A stretch of DNA of 11,103 nucleotides from JBFJVZ01 sp041623895 (GCA_041623895.1 JBFJVZ010000265.1:1-11103), one strand, 5' to 3'; counted from the stretch's first letter, positions 1 to 8,049 are shown. Made by a program: numbers and translations. Notes: a model not told the origin generated them from the letters alone.

Positions 1-87
1 TGTTGCCATCGCTGTTAAAAACCTTTCGGTTTGCCGCTGGCAGGGCGGGCAACGAGCAGTGATAAGTCGGAAGTCCAAGTTGTGGAA

Positions 88-109
88 GTACCGGTACGGC
101 GAAGCCGTA
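88..109. repeat. short palindrome plus 6-bp hairpin
   Basis: A 10-bp perfect palindrome GTACCGGTAC (88-97) runs into a perfect 6-bp hairpin, TACGGC (95-100) and GCCGTA (104-109) with loop GAA. The two share three bases, so they could be alternative folds. The hairpin lies 11 bases from the nested hairpin at 121-166 and may belong to the same element. No T tract follows on either strand, so a classical terminator is not supported. A smaller hairpin, AAACC/GGTTT, occurs at 19-32. Confidence 0.5.
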
Positions 110-120
110 ACACAACACAG

Positions 121-166
121 CCCAGGGTAAACGACACGAGCGACAGCGAGTTCGTGCCGCCCTGGG
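121..166. repeat. nested intergenic hairpin element
   Basis: A perfect 7-bp outer stem, CCCAGGG (121-127) with CCCTGGG (160-166), encloses an inner 5-bp stem, CACGA (135-139) with TCGTG (152-156). It lies 62 bases beyond the stop of the barrel-protein gene, on the 3' side of that minus-strand gene. It could therefore mark the transcript end or protect it, but the lack of a T run argues against an intrinsic terminator. It resembles dispersed palindromic intergenic repeats of planctomycetes; this is inference, because only one copy is in the window. Confidence 0.5.
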
Positions 167-228
167 TTTGCTATTAAAACCACAATGACAATCTATTCAT
201 CACCCCGGCTCCGCCCTCCCGGATGACT

Positions 229-1293
229 CTAGCGGCGTATCTCTGCCGAGATTCCGAAGCCTTCGAAGCCCAGGAAACCGAGGGTGGGTGCTCCGGCCTC
301 CGCCCACAATTGCCCTTCATAGGTCCCCTGCAGCGCCACGTGTGTGCCGTTGCAAAGTGTACGCGCCCATTCCAGACCAAATCTCAATTCGCCGCTGCCG
401 ACAACTTCGTCCGCATCATTGAGCCGCAGAAACGGGGCTGCCGGTGGAGTGCCCACATCGCCCAACACGAAGCGATCGAGATCCTTGCTGCCGAATAAGA
501 GCGCTCCGCTACCTCCGGCGATGCCCGAAAAGTTGCTGTTCCCAAAACGACGCCGGGCGTTCAGTTTTACACTCGGGCCCAGACCTTCATACTTCCTGCT
601 CCAATTCAGCAGGCCTTGCGGAACACCGAAGCCGTCAACCACCGTGTATGCGAGTTCTTGATTGAGCAAGACGTATCGCAAACCGATTCCGGCACGGACA
701 TGAACACTGCCGACGGTTGTTTCCATCGTTCCCAGAAGATTCAAGATTTGTGTTTCCAGGCTGCTGTCTGCGATCAGTACCTCGCCCGGATCATCAGCCA
801 GAATCGTCGCCGGAAAGATGACCGTTGTCGCGTTGGCCGAAAAGATATTCACACCGTCGGAGACTGCGACTGCGCGGTTGCCCGCATGATCATACTGCCA
901 GTAGTCCAGGTTCACTCCCAGTCCCTTCGAGAACCGATAGCCGAGCCAGGCTTGTGGTGTCACATCGTAATCGTACGAAAAAGGGATCAACGACTGCTGG
1001 CCCGTAGCGAGGTTGATCTGCGAGTATTGAAACGATTCTTTGAAGTGCGGCCTGGCAAAGACCAGCCCCATCCCGGCGTAGCATCCCGTTTTGCTGCGAC
1101 AGGATTGCCGGCCCTGGTCGCAACATGATGCTTGATGGCGATCGCTGACAAGTTTTCCGCGCAGCCAATCGACCTCAGCTTCCAGATTTGCCAGGCGTTC
1201 GTCTTGGCCAAGTGCGTCTAGCTCGCCCGCTTGGGAGTTGCGGCACAACAGTGCGAGCATCAATCCGGCACCAAGTAGAAGAGCACGTCCCAT
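229..1293 (-). CDS. outer-membrane beta-barrel protein, Lpg1974/MOMP-like
   Basis: Predicted 354-residue outer-membrane protein. The chosen ATG (1291-1293) begins a Sec signal peptide (about residues 1-23, hydrophobic core ALLLGAGLMLALL). An upstream in-frame ATG at 1452 would put 53 polar residues before that signal and is rejected. Residues 24-50 form a short heptad-like coiled coil (ERLANLEAEVDWLRGKL), then comes a linker with four cysteines (C57, C58, C65, C71), then a Gly- and aromatic-rich region of alternating beta strands to the end. The stretch with DVTPQAWLGYRFSKGLGVN and LDYWQYDH resembles Lpg1974/Legionella MOMP-type pore proteins found in many planctomycetes. A pore or adhesin role is inferred from that resemblance. 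There is no obvious ribosome-binding site. The gene lies 291 bases from the DUF1501 gene, so it probably has its own promoter. The barrel assignment is fairly safe; the exact family is less so. Confidence 0.68.
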   Translation of the reverse strand: MGRALLLGAGLMLALLCRNSQAGELDALGQDERLANLEAEVDWLRGKLVSDRHQASCCDQGRQSCRSKTGCYAGMGLVFARPHFKESFQYSQINLATGQQSLIPFSYDYDVTPQAWLGYRFSKGLGVNLDYWQYDHAGNRAVAVSDGVNIFSANATTVIFPATILADDPGEVLIADSSLETQILNLLGTMETTVGSVHVRAGIGLRYVLLNQELAYTVVDGFGVPQGLLNWSRKYEGLGPSVKLNARRRFGNSNFSGIAGGSGALLFGSKDLDRFVLGDVGTPPAAPFLRLNDADEVVGSGELRFGLEWARTLCNGTHVALQGTYEGQLWAEAGAPTLGFLGFEGFGISAEIRR

Positions 1294-1584
1294 GTGGATT
1301 TTGTTCAAGGAGATCACGTCCGTCACCCAATCTTGTTCGACCCGATTACGCCAGTCAGCGCGATTAGTGCCGTGATTCCGATTCCAGCACCTTACAGCTG
1401 TGTATCGGGTATCGGGACTGTACGGATTGATTCGCACCCGAATCGGGGACACTCATGACGTTTGCGTCGACTATTCCGGTTACGGGCTGTGATTCGGCGG
1501 AGCGAGGCTCGGGCCGAGCCGCCAAGGCCGGATCGTTCGGTTCGGCACGAAGCCGCTGCCGCCCAGCAATGCTCCTGATAGCAT
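1294..1584. other. 291-bp spacer between DUF1501 and barrel-protein genes
   Basis: No convincing gene is seen here. Reading frames cross it only as extensions of neighbouring genes in other frames. It contains one strong palindrome (1506-1520, listed separately), a weaker one, CCCGA-A-TCGGG, at 1437-1447, and a small direct repeat of TATCGGG at 1403-1416. It should hold the promoter of the barrel-protein gene, but no clear -35/-10 pair was recognised. Confidence 0.5.
1506..1520. repeat. 7-bp-arm palindrome after DUF1501 gene
   Basis: Arms GGCTCGG (1506-1512) and CCGAGCC (1514-1520) are perfectly complementary around one central base. The site lies 65 bases past the DUF1501 stop in the direction of transcription, a place where a transcript-end structure would be expected. 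No T run follows on the minus strand, so it is not a standard intrinsic terminator. As RNA, the closing base pairs would have to open to form a loop. Confidence 0.4.
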
Positions 1585-2970
1585 CTAACTGACGATTGGA
1601 TGGATGACTTGTCCGTGGACGTCGGTCAAGCGGTAATGGCGGCCTTGGAATTTGAAAGTCAGCTTGGTGTGATCGATTCCCAACAGGTGCAGCAGCGTGG
1701 CATGCAAATCGTGGACGTGGACCGGGTTTTCCACGATGTTGTAGCTGAATTCGTCGGTTCTTCCGTAAGTCATGCCGGGCTTGATCCCGCCACCGGCCAG
1801 CCAGATCGTGAAACATCGCGGGTGATGATCACGGCCGTAATCGTCAGCCGTTAAACGGCCTTGGCAATAGACCGTGCGGCCGAATTCGCCGCCCCAAACC
1901 ACCAAGGTGTCTTCAAGCATCCCACGTTGCTTTAGATCGGCGACCAGTGCGGCGGAGGCCCGATCGGTATCGACGCACTGCTGTTTTAGCTTCACCGGCA
2001 AATCGGTGTGCTGATCCCAGCCACGATGAAACAGTTGCACAAATCGCACGCCGCGTTCCGCCATGCGACGAGCCAAAACACAGTTGTAGGCAAAGCTGCC
2101 CGGTTGCCTGGCGTCTTGGCCGTACAGCTCAAATACGTGAGCCGGCTCGGAGCTCAGATCGGTCAATTCGGGCACCGATGACTGCATGCGGTAAGCCATC
2201 TCGTACTGCGCAATACGAGTATGAATCTCGGGATCGCCAAAGTCCTCAAACCGCAACTCGTTCAGCTGCGTCAAGTCATCCAGCATCCGCCGCCGCGTCT
2301 GCGAATCGACACCCTGTGGATTGGAAAGATATAAAACAGGATCACCGGAGGATCGAAACTTAACGCCTTGATACTTGGAGGGCAGAAAACCGCTGCCCCA
2401 AAGCCGGTCGTACAGCGGTTGACCACCGGAACCGGAAACCAAGGCCACGAATGCCGGTAAGTTTTCATTCTCGTTGCCCAGTCCGTAGGAAAGCCAGGCT
2501 CCAATGCTGGGGCGTCCGGCCAGCTGAAACCCGGTCTGGAAAAAGGTGATGGCAGGGTCGTGATTGATCGCCTCGGTATGCATTGTGCGGATGAAGCACA
2601 AATCGTCTGTGATCTTCGCCGTATGTGGCAGCAACTCGCTGACCCAAGCCCCCGACGCACCGTGTTGGGCAAACTTAAAAATGCTGGGAGCGATCGGAAA
2701 GCTCGATTGCCCGGCAGTCATGCCGGTCAGTCGCTGGCCTTGACGAATCGAGTCGGGCAGTTCGCTGGCGCGAAGATTGTGCAGCGCCGGTTTAGTGTCG
2801 AATAAATCAATTTGCGACGGCGCGCCGGATTGAAACAAGTAGATGATACGCTTTACGCGTGGAGCAAAGTGTTGCGCTGCGCCCAACAAATCGGTCAACG
2901 CAAGCGAACCGATGCCTGCAGCCATGCCGCCGAGAAACTTTCGCCGCGTGGGGAGATTTACGTTCGTCAT
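1585..2970 (-). CDS. DUF1501 family protein, Tat-exported
   Basis: A 461-residue DUF1501 protein (PF07394), a family with an alkaline phosphatase/sulfatase-like fold that is abundant in planctomycetes; the reaction is unknown. It starts with a twin-arginine signal, TRRKFLGG (R9, R10), followed by a short hydrophobic stretch, so export is probably in folded form by Tat. Family motifs are IYLFQSGAPSQIDLFD (residues 43-58), WDQHTD (318-323), WGGEFGRT (359-366), GRDHHP (379-384) and HDLHATLLHLLGIDH (420-434). The acidic and histidine residues in them are candidate metal ligands. Length is normal for the family and the gene looks intact. The ATG overlaps the stop of the upstream PSD1 gene in an ATGA arrangement, implying translational coupling and possibly a shared function. 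A longer in-frame start at 3024 lies inside the PSD1 gene, precedes the Tat motif, and is rejected. Confidence 0.93.
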   Translation of the reverse strand: MTNVNLPTRRKFLGGMAAGIGSLALTDLLGAAQHFAPRVKRIIYLFQSGAPSQIDLFDTKPALHNLRASELPDSIRQGQRLTGMTAGQSSFPIAPSIFKFAQHGASGAWVSELLPHTAKITDDLCFIRTMHTEAINHDPAITFFQTGFQLAGRPSIGAWLSYGLGNENENLPAFVALVSGSGGQPLYDRLWGSGFLPSKYQGVKFRSSGDPVLYLSNPQGVDSQTRRRMLDDLTQLNELRFEDFGDPEIHTRIAQYEMAYRMQSSVPELTDLSSEPAHVFELYGQDARQPGSFAYNCVLARRMAERGVRFVQLFHRGWDQHTDLPVKLKQQCVDTDRASAALVADLKQRGMLEDTLVVWGGEFGRTVYCQGRLTADDYGRDHHPRCFTIWLAGGGIKPGMTYGRTDEFSYNIVENPVHVHDLHATLLHLLGIDHTKLTFKFQGRHYRLTDVHGQVIHPIVS

Positions 2971-5930
2971 TCTTTGGTTACCGATTCGTCCAGATTCAAA
3001 AGCGTGTTCCCAATCATTGTCCATGCTGCTAATTCAGCGGGGGCTAGCGAAGTGTCGAGGGCCGATTCGCCCGTTTCGATCAGCTTCCTGGCCGCCTCGA
3101 TCTCAGTCAAGAATCTGGTCCGATAGGCCTGGTAGCTGTTCAACAGGATTTCCGTTTCGCGAGCGGCCGGATCACGGCAGAGAACTTGTTGAAACATTCT
3201 TCGCAGGGTGAGCTTGTCACTTTGTGACTCCGACATCGCGTCTTGCGCCAGCATGCGGGCGGCTTCGACAAAGGTAATGTCATTCAGCAAATTTAGCGCT
3301 TGAAGCGGAGTGTTGGTGCGTCGCAGGGCGACGTCGCAAGCTTCCCGCCCGGCGGCGTCGAAGTTGATCATCATTGGCGGCGGTACCGTCCGTTTCCAGT
3401 AGGTGTACAGGCTACGGCGATACAAGTCGGGTCCCTTCGACTGCTCGTAATCGGTGGTGGACGCGATGTCTTTCCAGAGGCCTTGCGGCTGGTACGGTTT
3501 GACGCCGGGGCCGCCGATTTTGGAAGTCAACAAACCGCTAACGAATAAGGCCTGGTCGCGAATCATCTCGGCGGGTAGCCGGAATCGCGGCCCCCGCGCC
3601 AGCAGCCGATTCTCCGGATCGCGTTCCAATAGCCGTGCGTTGCAGCGGGATGATTGACAATAAGTATTGCTGGTCACGATCAGCTTCAACATGTGCTGGA
3701 TGTCCCAACCGGACTGGACAAATTCCACCGCCAGCCAATCCAGTAATTCCGGATGACTCGGCCGTTCACCCTGGACACCGAAATCCTCGGTCGTCTTGAC
3801 TAAACCAGTTCCGAACAGATCGCGCCAAAGCCGGTTGATGACGACTCGCGCCGTCAACGGGTTCTGACCGGAGACCAGCCAACGGGCCAGTCCGAGGCGG
3901 TCGGCCGAATCATCGATCGCCAGCGGTGGCAGGGCCGCCGGTACGCCGGGTTCGATTTTTTCGCCGGGCTGGTCGTACTTACCGCGAGCGAGAATATGAG
4001 TATCGCGGTACGGTGATTCGTCGCGCATGACCATCACCGTGGGCAACGACCGCTCGAAAGTTTCCAGGGCGCGTTTTGACTGGATCCAACGACGATAAGC
4101 CATCCGTAGTTTCTCGGGACCACCCTCGGCCAAATAAAAGTGTCTGAGCTTTGCCAAACGCAGATCGCGACGCGGCGGTGACTCGGTTCTCAGTTGGGCG
4201 TGCCCCCGCGCCGCCAACACGCGCACTTCGTCCGCTTCCAACACGCGATCGTAAATACGAACCTCTTCGATTTCGCCAGTGAAGTCAGACATTCCCTGAC
4301 CGATTCGCAGTGGCTGGTCGACAGCAAAACTCTGATTCAGAAAGTCATGATTGGCACGTTGTTCGACTGGCTGGCCATTCACATAGATCGTAATGCCGGC
4401 GGCGCGGCGCGTACCGTCGTAGCTGACAAGGACATGCACCGGGCCGGCGGGAATGGGATCGAGCGTCTCGATACGAACCGAATCGTCCAACCAGCGTTTG
4501 ACGAAGTTGGCATGCAGCGTGCCGGATTCACTCAGGTGCAAGTTGTAGCCTTCGCCCTCGCCCGTGGGAATCATCTTGGACAACACGGTGCCGGAATCAC
4601 CGGGTTTGGTAACGATCCAGGCAGCCAATGAAAAGGTATCGAAATATCCAAACTCGGCTACTTTTCCCGCGTCGCCGGTTTGATCGCTGCGAACGATCAG
4701 TCCTGCTTTGATGGTCCAGTCCTCGGGCATCTGGGCGGCCAGTTCTTCCAGTCTCTCCGCGGAGGGCAACGAGTGGCCTTGGTAACTTTCCTTGGCCGCG
4801 GCTTCCGCTGCTTGCAGCGCCCGCCACTGTTGCTGCTGTTGTTGTGTGGGAGCTCGGATGATCGGTTCCGAGTTACCTTCTTTCCAGGCCCGCCCGTATT
4901 CCGGGATGCGGTTAAAGGCCGCGAAGACTGCGTAGTAGTCGCGCTGGGTGAATGGATCGTATTTATGGTCGTGACATCTTGCACAACCCATGGTCAATCC
5001 TTGCCAGACAGCGAACGTTGTGTCGACGCGGTCGACGACGTACTCCACTTGGAATTCTTCCGGCACCACGCCACCTTCGGCATTGCCGCGATGGTTCCGG
5101 TTGAAGCCTGTGGCGATCAGCTGTTTCAAACTTGCATCCGGCAGCAAGTCACCGGCCAGCTGATCAATGGTGAACTCGTCAAAAGGTTGATTGGTATTGA
5201 AGGCATCGATGACCCAGTCGCGCCAACGCCACATGTCGCGCCAGCCATCGCTCTGATAACCGCTGGTGTCTGCATATCGAGCCGCGTCCAGCCAACGGAT
5301 CGCCATTTTTTCTCCGTAAGCCGGTGACTTCATCAGCCGTGTTGCCGTATCGGCGACGGAAGATTTCACACCACGACTGACTTGCTCCGGCGTCGGCGGC
5401 AGACCGGTCAGATCAAAGTAAAGCCGTCGAGCTAAGACTCTGGGGTCGGCCGCCGGCGACGGCGCTAAGCTCTCCGCATCCAGCCGCGCCAAAATGAACG
5501 CGTCAATCGGATTGCGCACCCAATCGGGCTGGGAAACTTGCGGCACCGCGGGCCGAGCCGGGGGGATCAAGGACCAATGCTGTTGCCACTTCGCACCTTG
5601 CGAAATCCAGTTTTTGATCAGCGAAATCTGTTGCGGGCTTAGGTTTAATCCCGAATCCGGGGGCGGCATCCGCTGGTCGGGATCATCACTGGAGATTCGA
5701 GACAGCAGCTCACTGTCGGAAGGGTCGCTGCCAGCGGCGCCGCGCAATCCAGCCTGTGTATCGAGTCGCAGAGCGGCCTGCCTGGCGGCGGCATCGGGAC
5801 CGTGACACTGAAAGCATTTGTCTGACAAGATCGAGCGGATGTCGCGATTGAAATCGGTGTCGCCCGCTGCAGAAGTTCCCCCAACGGCAACCAGGATAAG
5901 CACGACGGCGATGAGAAGATGCTGATTCAT
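2967..5930 (-). CDS. PSD1/DUF1553 planctomycete cytochrome-type protein with LamG domain
   Basis: A 987-residue secreted multidomain protein. A Sec signal peptide spans about residues 1-22. PSCyt1 (PF07635, about 27-115) carries a haem c site, C39-x-x-C42-H43, with M88 in QRMPPP as a possible distal ligand. PSCyt2/DUF1549 (PF07583, about 137-345) contains NPIDAFILARL and a second CxxCH, C316-x-x-C319-H320. A run of six glutamines (363-368) and a charged linker precede a LamG/concanavalin-like domain (about 425-572, ending near GEIEEVRIYDRVL). PSD1/DUF1553 (PF07587, about 675-935) contains NPLTARVVINRLW and FGVQGERPSHPELLDWLA. The domain order is the common planctomycete arrangement, and the LamG domain suggests carbohydrate binding. 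Redox activity and haem attachment are inferred from the motifs; no substrate is known for the family. The next gene, DUF1501, overlaps by four bases, and this pairing recurs in planctomycetes. No strong ribosome-binding site precedes the ATG. The start is supported by the signal peptide. Confidence 0.95.
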   Translation of the reverse strand: MNQHLLIAVVLILVAVGGTSAAGDTDFNRDIRSILSDKCFQCHGPDAAARQAALRLDTQAGLRGAAGSDPSDSELLSRISSDDPDQRMPPPDSGLNLSPQQISLIKNWISQGAKWQQHWSLIPPARPAVPQVSQPDWVRNPIDAFILARLDAESLAPSPAADPRVLARRLYFDLTGLPPTPEQVSRGVKSSVADTATRLMKSPAYGEKMAIRWLDAARYADTSGYQSDGWRDMWRWRDWVIDAFNTNQPFDEFTIDQLAGDLLPDASLKQLIATGFNRNHRGNAEGGVVPEEFQVEYVVDRVDTTFAVWQGLTMGCARCHDHKYDPFTQRDYYAVFAAFNRIPEYGRAWKEGNSEPIIRAPTQQQQQQWRALQAAEAAAKESYQGHSLPSAERLEELAAQMPEDWTIKAGLIVRSDQTGDAGKVAEFGYFDTFSLAAWIVTKPGDSGTVLSKMIPTGEGEGYNLHLSESGTLHANFVKRWLDDSVRIETLDPIPAGPVHVLVSYDGTRRAAGITIYVNGQPVEQRANHDFLNQSFAVDQPLRIGQGMSDFTGEIEEVRIYDRVLEADEVRVLAARGHAQLRTESPPRRDLRLAKLRHFYLAEGGPEKLRMAYRRWIQSKRALETFERSLPTVMVMRDESPYRDTHILARGKYDQPGEKIEPGVPAALPPLAIDDSADRLGLARWLVSGQNPLTARVVINRLWRDLFGTGLVKTTEDFGVQGERPSHPELLDWLAVEFVQSGWDIQHMLKLIVTSNTYCQSSRCNARLLERDPENRLLARGPRFRLPAEMIRDQALFVSGLLTSKIGGPGVKPYQPQGLWKDIASTTDYEQSKGPDLYRRSLYTYWKRTVPPPMMINFDAAGREACDVALRRTNTPLQALNLLNDITFVEAARMLAQDAMSESQSDKLTLRRMFQQVLCRDPAARETEILLNSYQAYRTRFLTEIEAARKLIETGESALDTSLAPAELAAWTMIGNTLLNLDESVTKE

Positions 5931-5971
5931 GGATCGAGAGCGCTAGGGGTTTGTCACAGCCTGATCTTAGG

Positions 5972-6042
5972 GTAGCGGAACTCGCCAGGCGTTTCGGCCT
6001 GAGGGTCAAAAATGCCCGGAAGTTTGGGGCGACTTCCGCTAC
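5972..6042. repeat. two-armed inverted copy of GTAGCGGAA(C/G)TCGCC repeat
   Basis: This element fills half of the 139-bp gap between the esterase/sialidase-like gene and the PSD1 gene. The left end GTAGCGGAACTCGCC (5972-5986) pairs with GGCGACTTCCGCTAC (6028-6042), 14 of 15 positions. Inside are two hairpins: CAGG (5986-5989) with CCTG (5998-6001), and a perfect 7-bp stem CGGAAGT (6017-6023) with ACTTCCG (6032-6038). The right arm is thus a second, inverted unit of the same family. A related unit lies at 8006-8049. It seems to be a dispersed planctomycete intergenic repeat; its function is unknown, and a transcript-end or processing structure is possible. Confidence 0.75.
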
Positions 6043-6069
6043 GGCTCGAATCCAGATTCTTGGGTGCGA

Positions 6070-7959
6070 TCACCAGAGCGGCAACCGATTGGGTGTTGAC
6101 CAGCGAATCCGGGCAAGCAGCAGATCGCCGCGGTAACCACCCCGAGGCATCCATTCGCCGACGGTCACCCAGGATTCCAGGGGACTCGCGTTGGTGATAT
6201 TGAAGTTACCCATCAAGGCGACTTTGTCAGGATCATTCACACCGTCGCCCACCAACGGGAGCACAATTTGTTCGGTCGACTTGATCAAGCAGCGGCGGTC
6301 CACATCGACTCGAGCGACCCACAACGGAGCACGCCAGCGAATCACATTGACATTGCAGGCATCCTTACGGGTATAGACCAGGAACAACCCATCGCTGTGC
6401 GTCAGCCAGTGCTGCTGCGTTGTTGACATTTCAAGCGGCGTTCCATTATCCCAAGCCCAAGCACGTTTCTGCTGCCAATTCAGTCCATCGTCGCTGACGC
6501 TGACGTAGCCGCGGCCGTCTTCGGCGCGAATCGTGATCCAGAATTGGTCTGCAAATCTGGTGACACTCGGTTCCAGCAATCCGCGACCTTTTGGATTGTG
6601 CAGTGGCGGTCCGACTTCGCGGACTTTCAATACATCGCCGTCGAACGTGGCGAGCACGCCCGCCACCATCCGATGTTCAGGCTGGGGACCAAACGTGAAT
6701 GACATCTGGACATTGCCGTCGGGCAAGTTTACGCGTTGGCCGCAGTTGTTGCTGTAGATGTGACCGCCGCGCGGATCGTCCCACTCCAGGATCTTGCGTT
6801 GCGACCATGAACCGTCTTTCCTTCGGGTCACGTAAACCGGGTAACGTGCGAGCTGTTCATTGCGGGCAAAGTAAGCTCCCTTATAAAACACGACATGTCC
6901 AAGCGCGAGCACCGTGTCGCTTTGCGGATGGTATTGCGGGGTCACATCGCAGACGCCCGCTTTCAGTCCGTCGTCGCGTCCCGGGACCGGGTCGCGACCG
7001 AGTGCGCCGATCGGTTTCGGATCACTCCAGGTTTTTCCCAGATCGCTGGACATCGTCCAATGCACCTGTCCGAAGTAATCGGATCCACCGATTTCCTGCA
7101 GATTCATCAGCGCCACAGGCTTGCCATTTTCTCCCGGCATCATGCACGCCCGCGGATGAAACCAGGTACGGCTGTTGCCATCGCGGTTACGGAACAGCGT
7201 TTCTGTTGATATCGATGCGATCAGAGCTTGGGACTTGCGAGTTTCGGAAAGCACCGAGATCAACTGGTCGGCGATCCGTCGATGACCGAGTTTGCCCGGA
7301 TGCATGCCGTCCAGCAACAGATCGCTTGTGGATTGGCCGTCTTGCTTGCCAAAGGATTCAAAGTCTTGGTAAACATCAACCAGCGGCACCTGTGCAGATT
7401 TAGCAATGTCGCGAACCTTCTGGGCGTAAAGCGTAAGCAGCACGTTAAATCCGTCTGCGGCATCCGGCTGGTATGGCGGCTTGCCGTATCGCTCACGTAA
7501 CTTTGCGGTCCAGCGCAGTGAATTCGGTGTCATCAAGACAACGCTTACACGCCTCGATTTCAGCGTCTGCACAAAGTAGCGAAGGTTGTGGGCGTAAGTC
7601 TCGATATCTACTCGCGGTTTTGTCGCCGGAGGATCTTTCCAAACGTCGACCGCAGCATCGTTGATGCCGAATTGGATGATGACGATGTCAGGATCCCGTT
7701 CCAAGACGTCCTTTGCGAAACGTACCCGCGCATGGTTGGTGTTGTTACCGCCGATGCCTGCATTGACAACACGGGACGGCTTCCCTCGCTCGGGCAACTC
7801 ATTCTGCAGAAGATCGGCATAGACTTTCAACTCGCCGCGCGGTGCGGTCGTTGAATCGCCAAAGGTAACGATCGTTTGTGTGTGATCATCAGCCAGCACC
7901 CAGCTAGCAAGAATCATTTGTACGACGATTAACCGGACGACTTCGCTGGGCTTGATCAT
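6070..7959 (-). CDS. secreted SGNH/GDSL hydrolase fused to sialidase-like propeller
   Basis: A 629-residue two-domain enzyme. A Sec signal peptide (about 1-23, ending SWVLA) precedes an SGNH esterase domain (about 28-240) with all four blocks: FGDST (nucleophile S36), GIGGNNT (oxyanion glycines 70/71 and N72), GIND (98-101, N100), and DGMH (D217, H220). The second domain (about 250-620) is sialidase/BNR-like, with a full Asp-box SSDLGKTW (304-311) and a degenerate one, SDDGLNW (489-495). The fusion suggests removal of an ester group, such as acetyl, plus recognition or cleavage of a glycan. Sialic acid itself is not implied, and the catalytic arginine triad was not confirmed. A GGAG site nine bases before the ATG supports the start. 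The gene sits between two intergenic repeat elements. Secretion and the esterase fold are strong calls; the substrate and activity of the second domain are uncertain. Confidence 0.9.
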   Translation of the reverse strand: MIKPSEVVRLIVVQMILASWVLADDHTQTIVTFGDSTTAPRGELKVYADLLQNELPERGKPSRVVNAGIGGNNTNHARVRFAKDVLERDPDIVIIQFGINDAAVDVWKDPPATKPRVDIETYAHNLRYFVQTLKSRRVSVVLMTPNSLRWTAKLRERYGKPPYQPDAADGFNVLLTLYAQKVRDIAKSAQVPLVDVYQDFESFGKQDGQSTSDLLLDGMHPGKLGHRRIADQLISVLSETRKSQALIASISTETLFRNRDGNSRTWFHPRACMMPGENGKPVALMNLQEIGGSDYFGQVHWTMSSDLGKTWSDPKPIGALGRDPVPGRDDGLKAGVCDVTPQYHPQSDTVLALGHVVFYKGAYFARNEQLARYPVYVTRRKDGSWSQRKILEWDDPRGGHIYSNNCGQRVNLPDGNVQMSFTFGPQPEHRMVAGVLATFDGDVLKVREVGPPLHNPKGRGLLEPSVTRFADQFWITIRAEDGRGYVSVSDDGLNWQQKRAWAWDNGTPLEMSTTQQHWLTHSDGLFLVYTRKDACNVNVIRWRAPLWVARVDVDRRCLIKSTEQIVLPLVGDGVNDPDKVALMGNFNITNASPLESWVTVGEWMPRGGYRGDLLLARIRWSTPNRLPLW

Positions 7960-7968
7960 TCAATCGTG

Positions 7969-7972
7969 CTCC
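7969..7972 (-). promoter_or_regulatory. ribosome-binding site of esterase/sialidase-like gene
   Basis: GGAG on the minus strand lies nine bases before the ATG at 7957-7959. It supports that start, which is also where a signal peptide begins. An AT-rich stretch at 7981-8005, just upstream, could hold a promoter, but no clear -35/-10 pair was recognised. Confidence 0.5.
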
Positions 7973-8005
7973 GCGCTACTGATTTGTTTCAAATTTAATT
8001 GTTAA

Positions 8006-8049
8006 GTAGCGGAACTCGCCCAGAGTTTCGGTCTGAAGTCAGCCCGCTA
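8006..8049. repeat. second copy of GTAGCGGAA(C/G)TCGCC repeat
   Basis: GTAGCGGAACTCGCC (8006-8020) is identical to the left arm at 5972-5986. An inner hairpin, CAGA (8021-8024) with TCTG (8032-8035), follows around the loop GTTTCGG, and TAGCGG (8007-8012) pairs with CCGCTA (8044-8049) as an outer stem. Compared with the first copy, one stem pair changes from G:C to A:T while pairing is kept. An alternative fold, CGGAACTC with GAGTTTCG (8010-8030), is nearly perfect. It lies in the 110-bp gap after the beta-propeller gene and before the esterase/sialidase-like gene. Confidence 0.75.

Noticed and set aside
121..166. Intrinsic terminator of the barrel-protein gene
   Set aside because: The stems are followed by no T run on the minus strand. 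It is kept only as a structured repeat.
1294..1452. Longer barrel protein starting at 1452
   Set aside because: It would bury the Sec signal peptide behind 53 polar, arginine-rich residues. The ATG at 1293 places the signal at the N-terminus.
2971..3024. Longer DUF1501 protein starting at 3024
   Set aside because: The extension lies within the PSD1 coding region and precedes the Tat motif. The ATGA overlap start is more natural.
4680..5327. 215-residue plus-strand reading frame
   Set aside because: It lies entirely opposite conserved PSCyt2 and linker sequence of the PSD1 gene and shows no recognisable domain, so it is a shadow frame.
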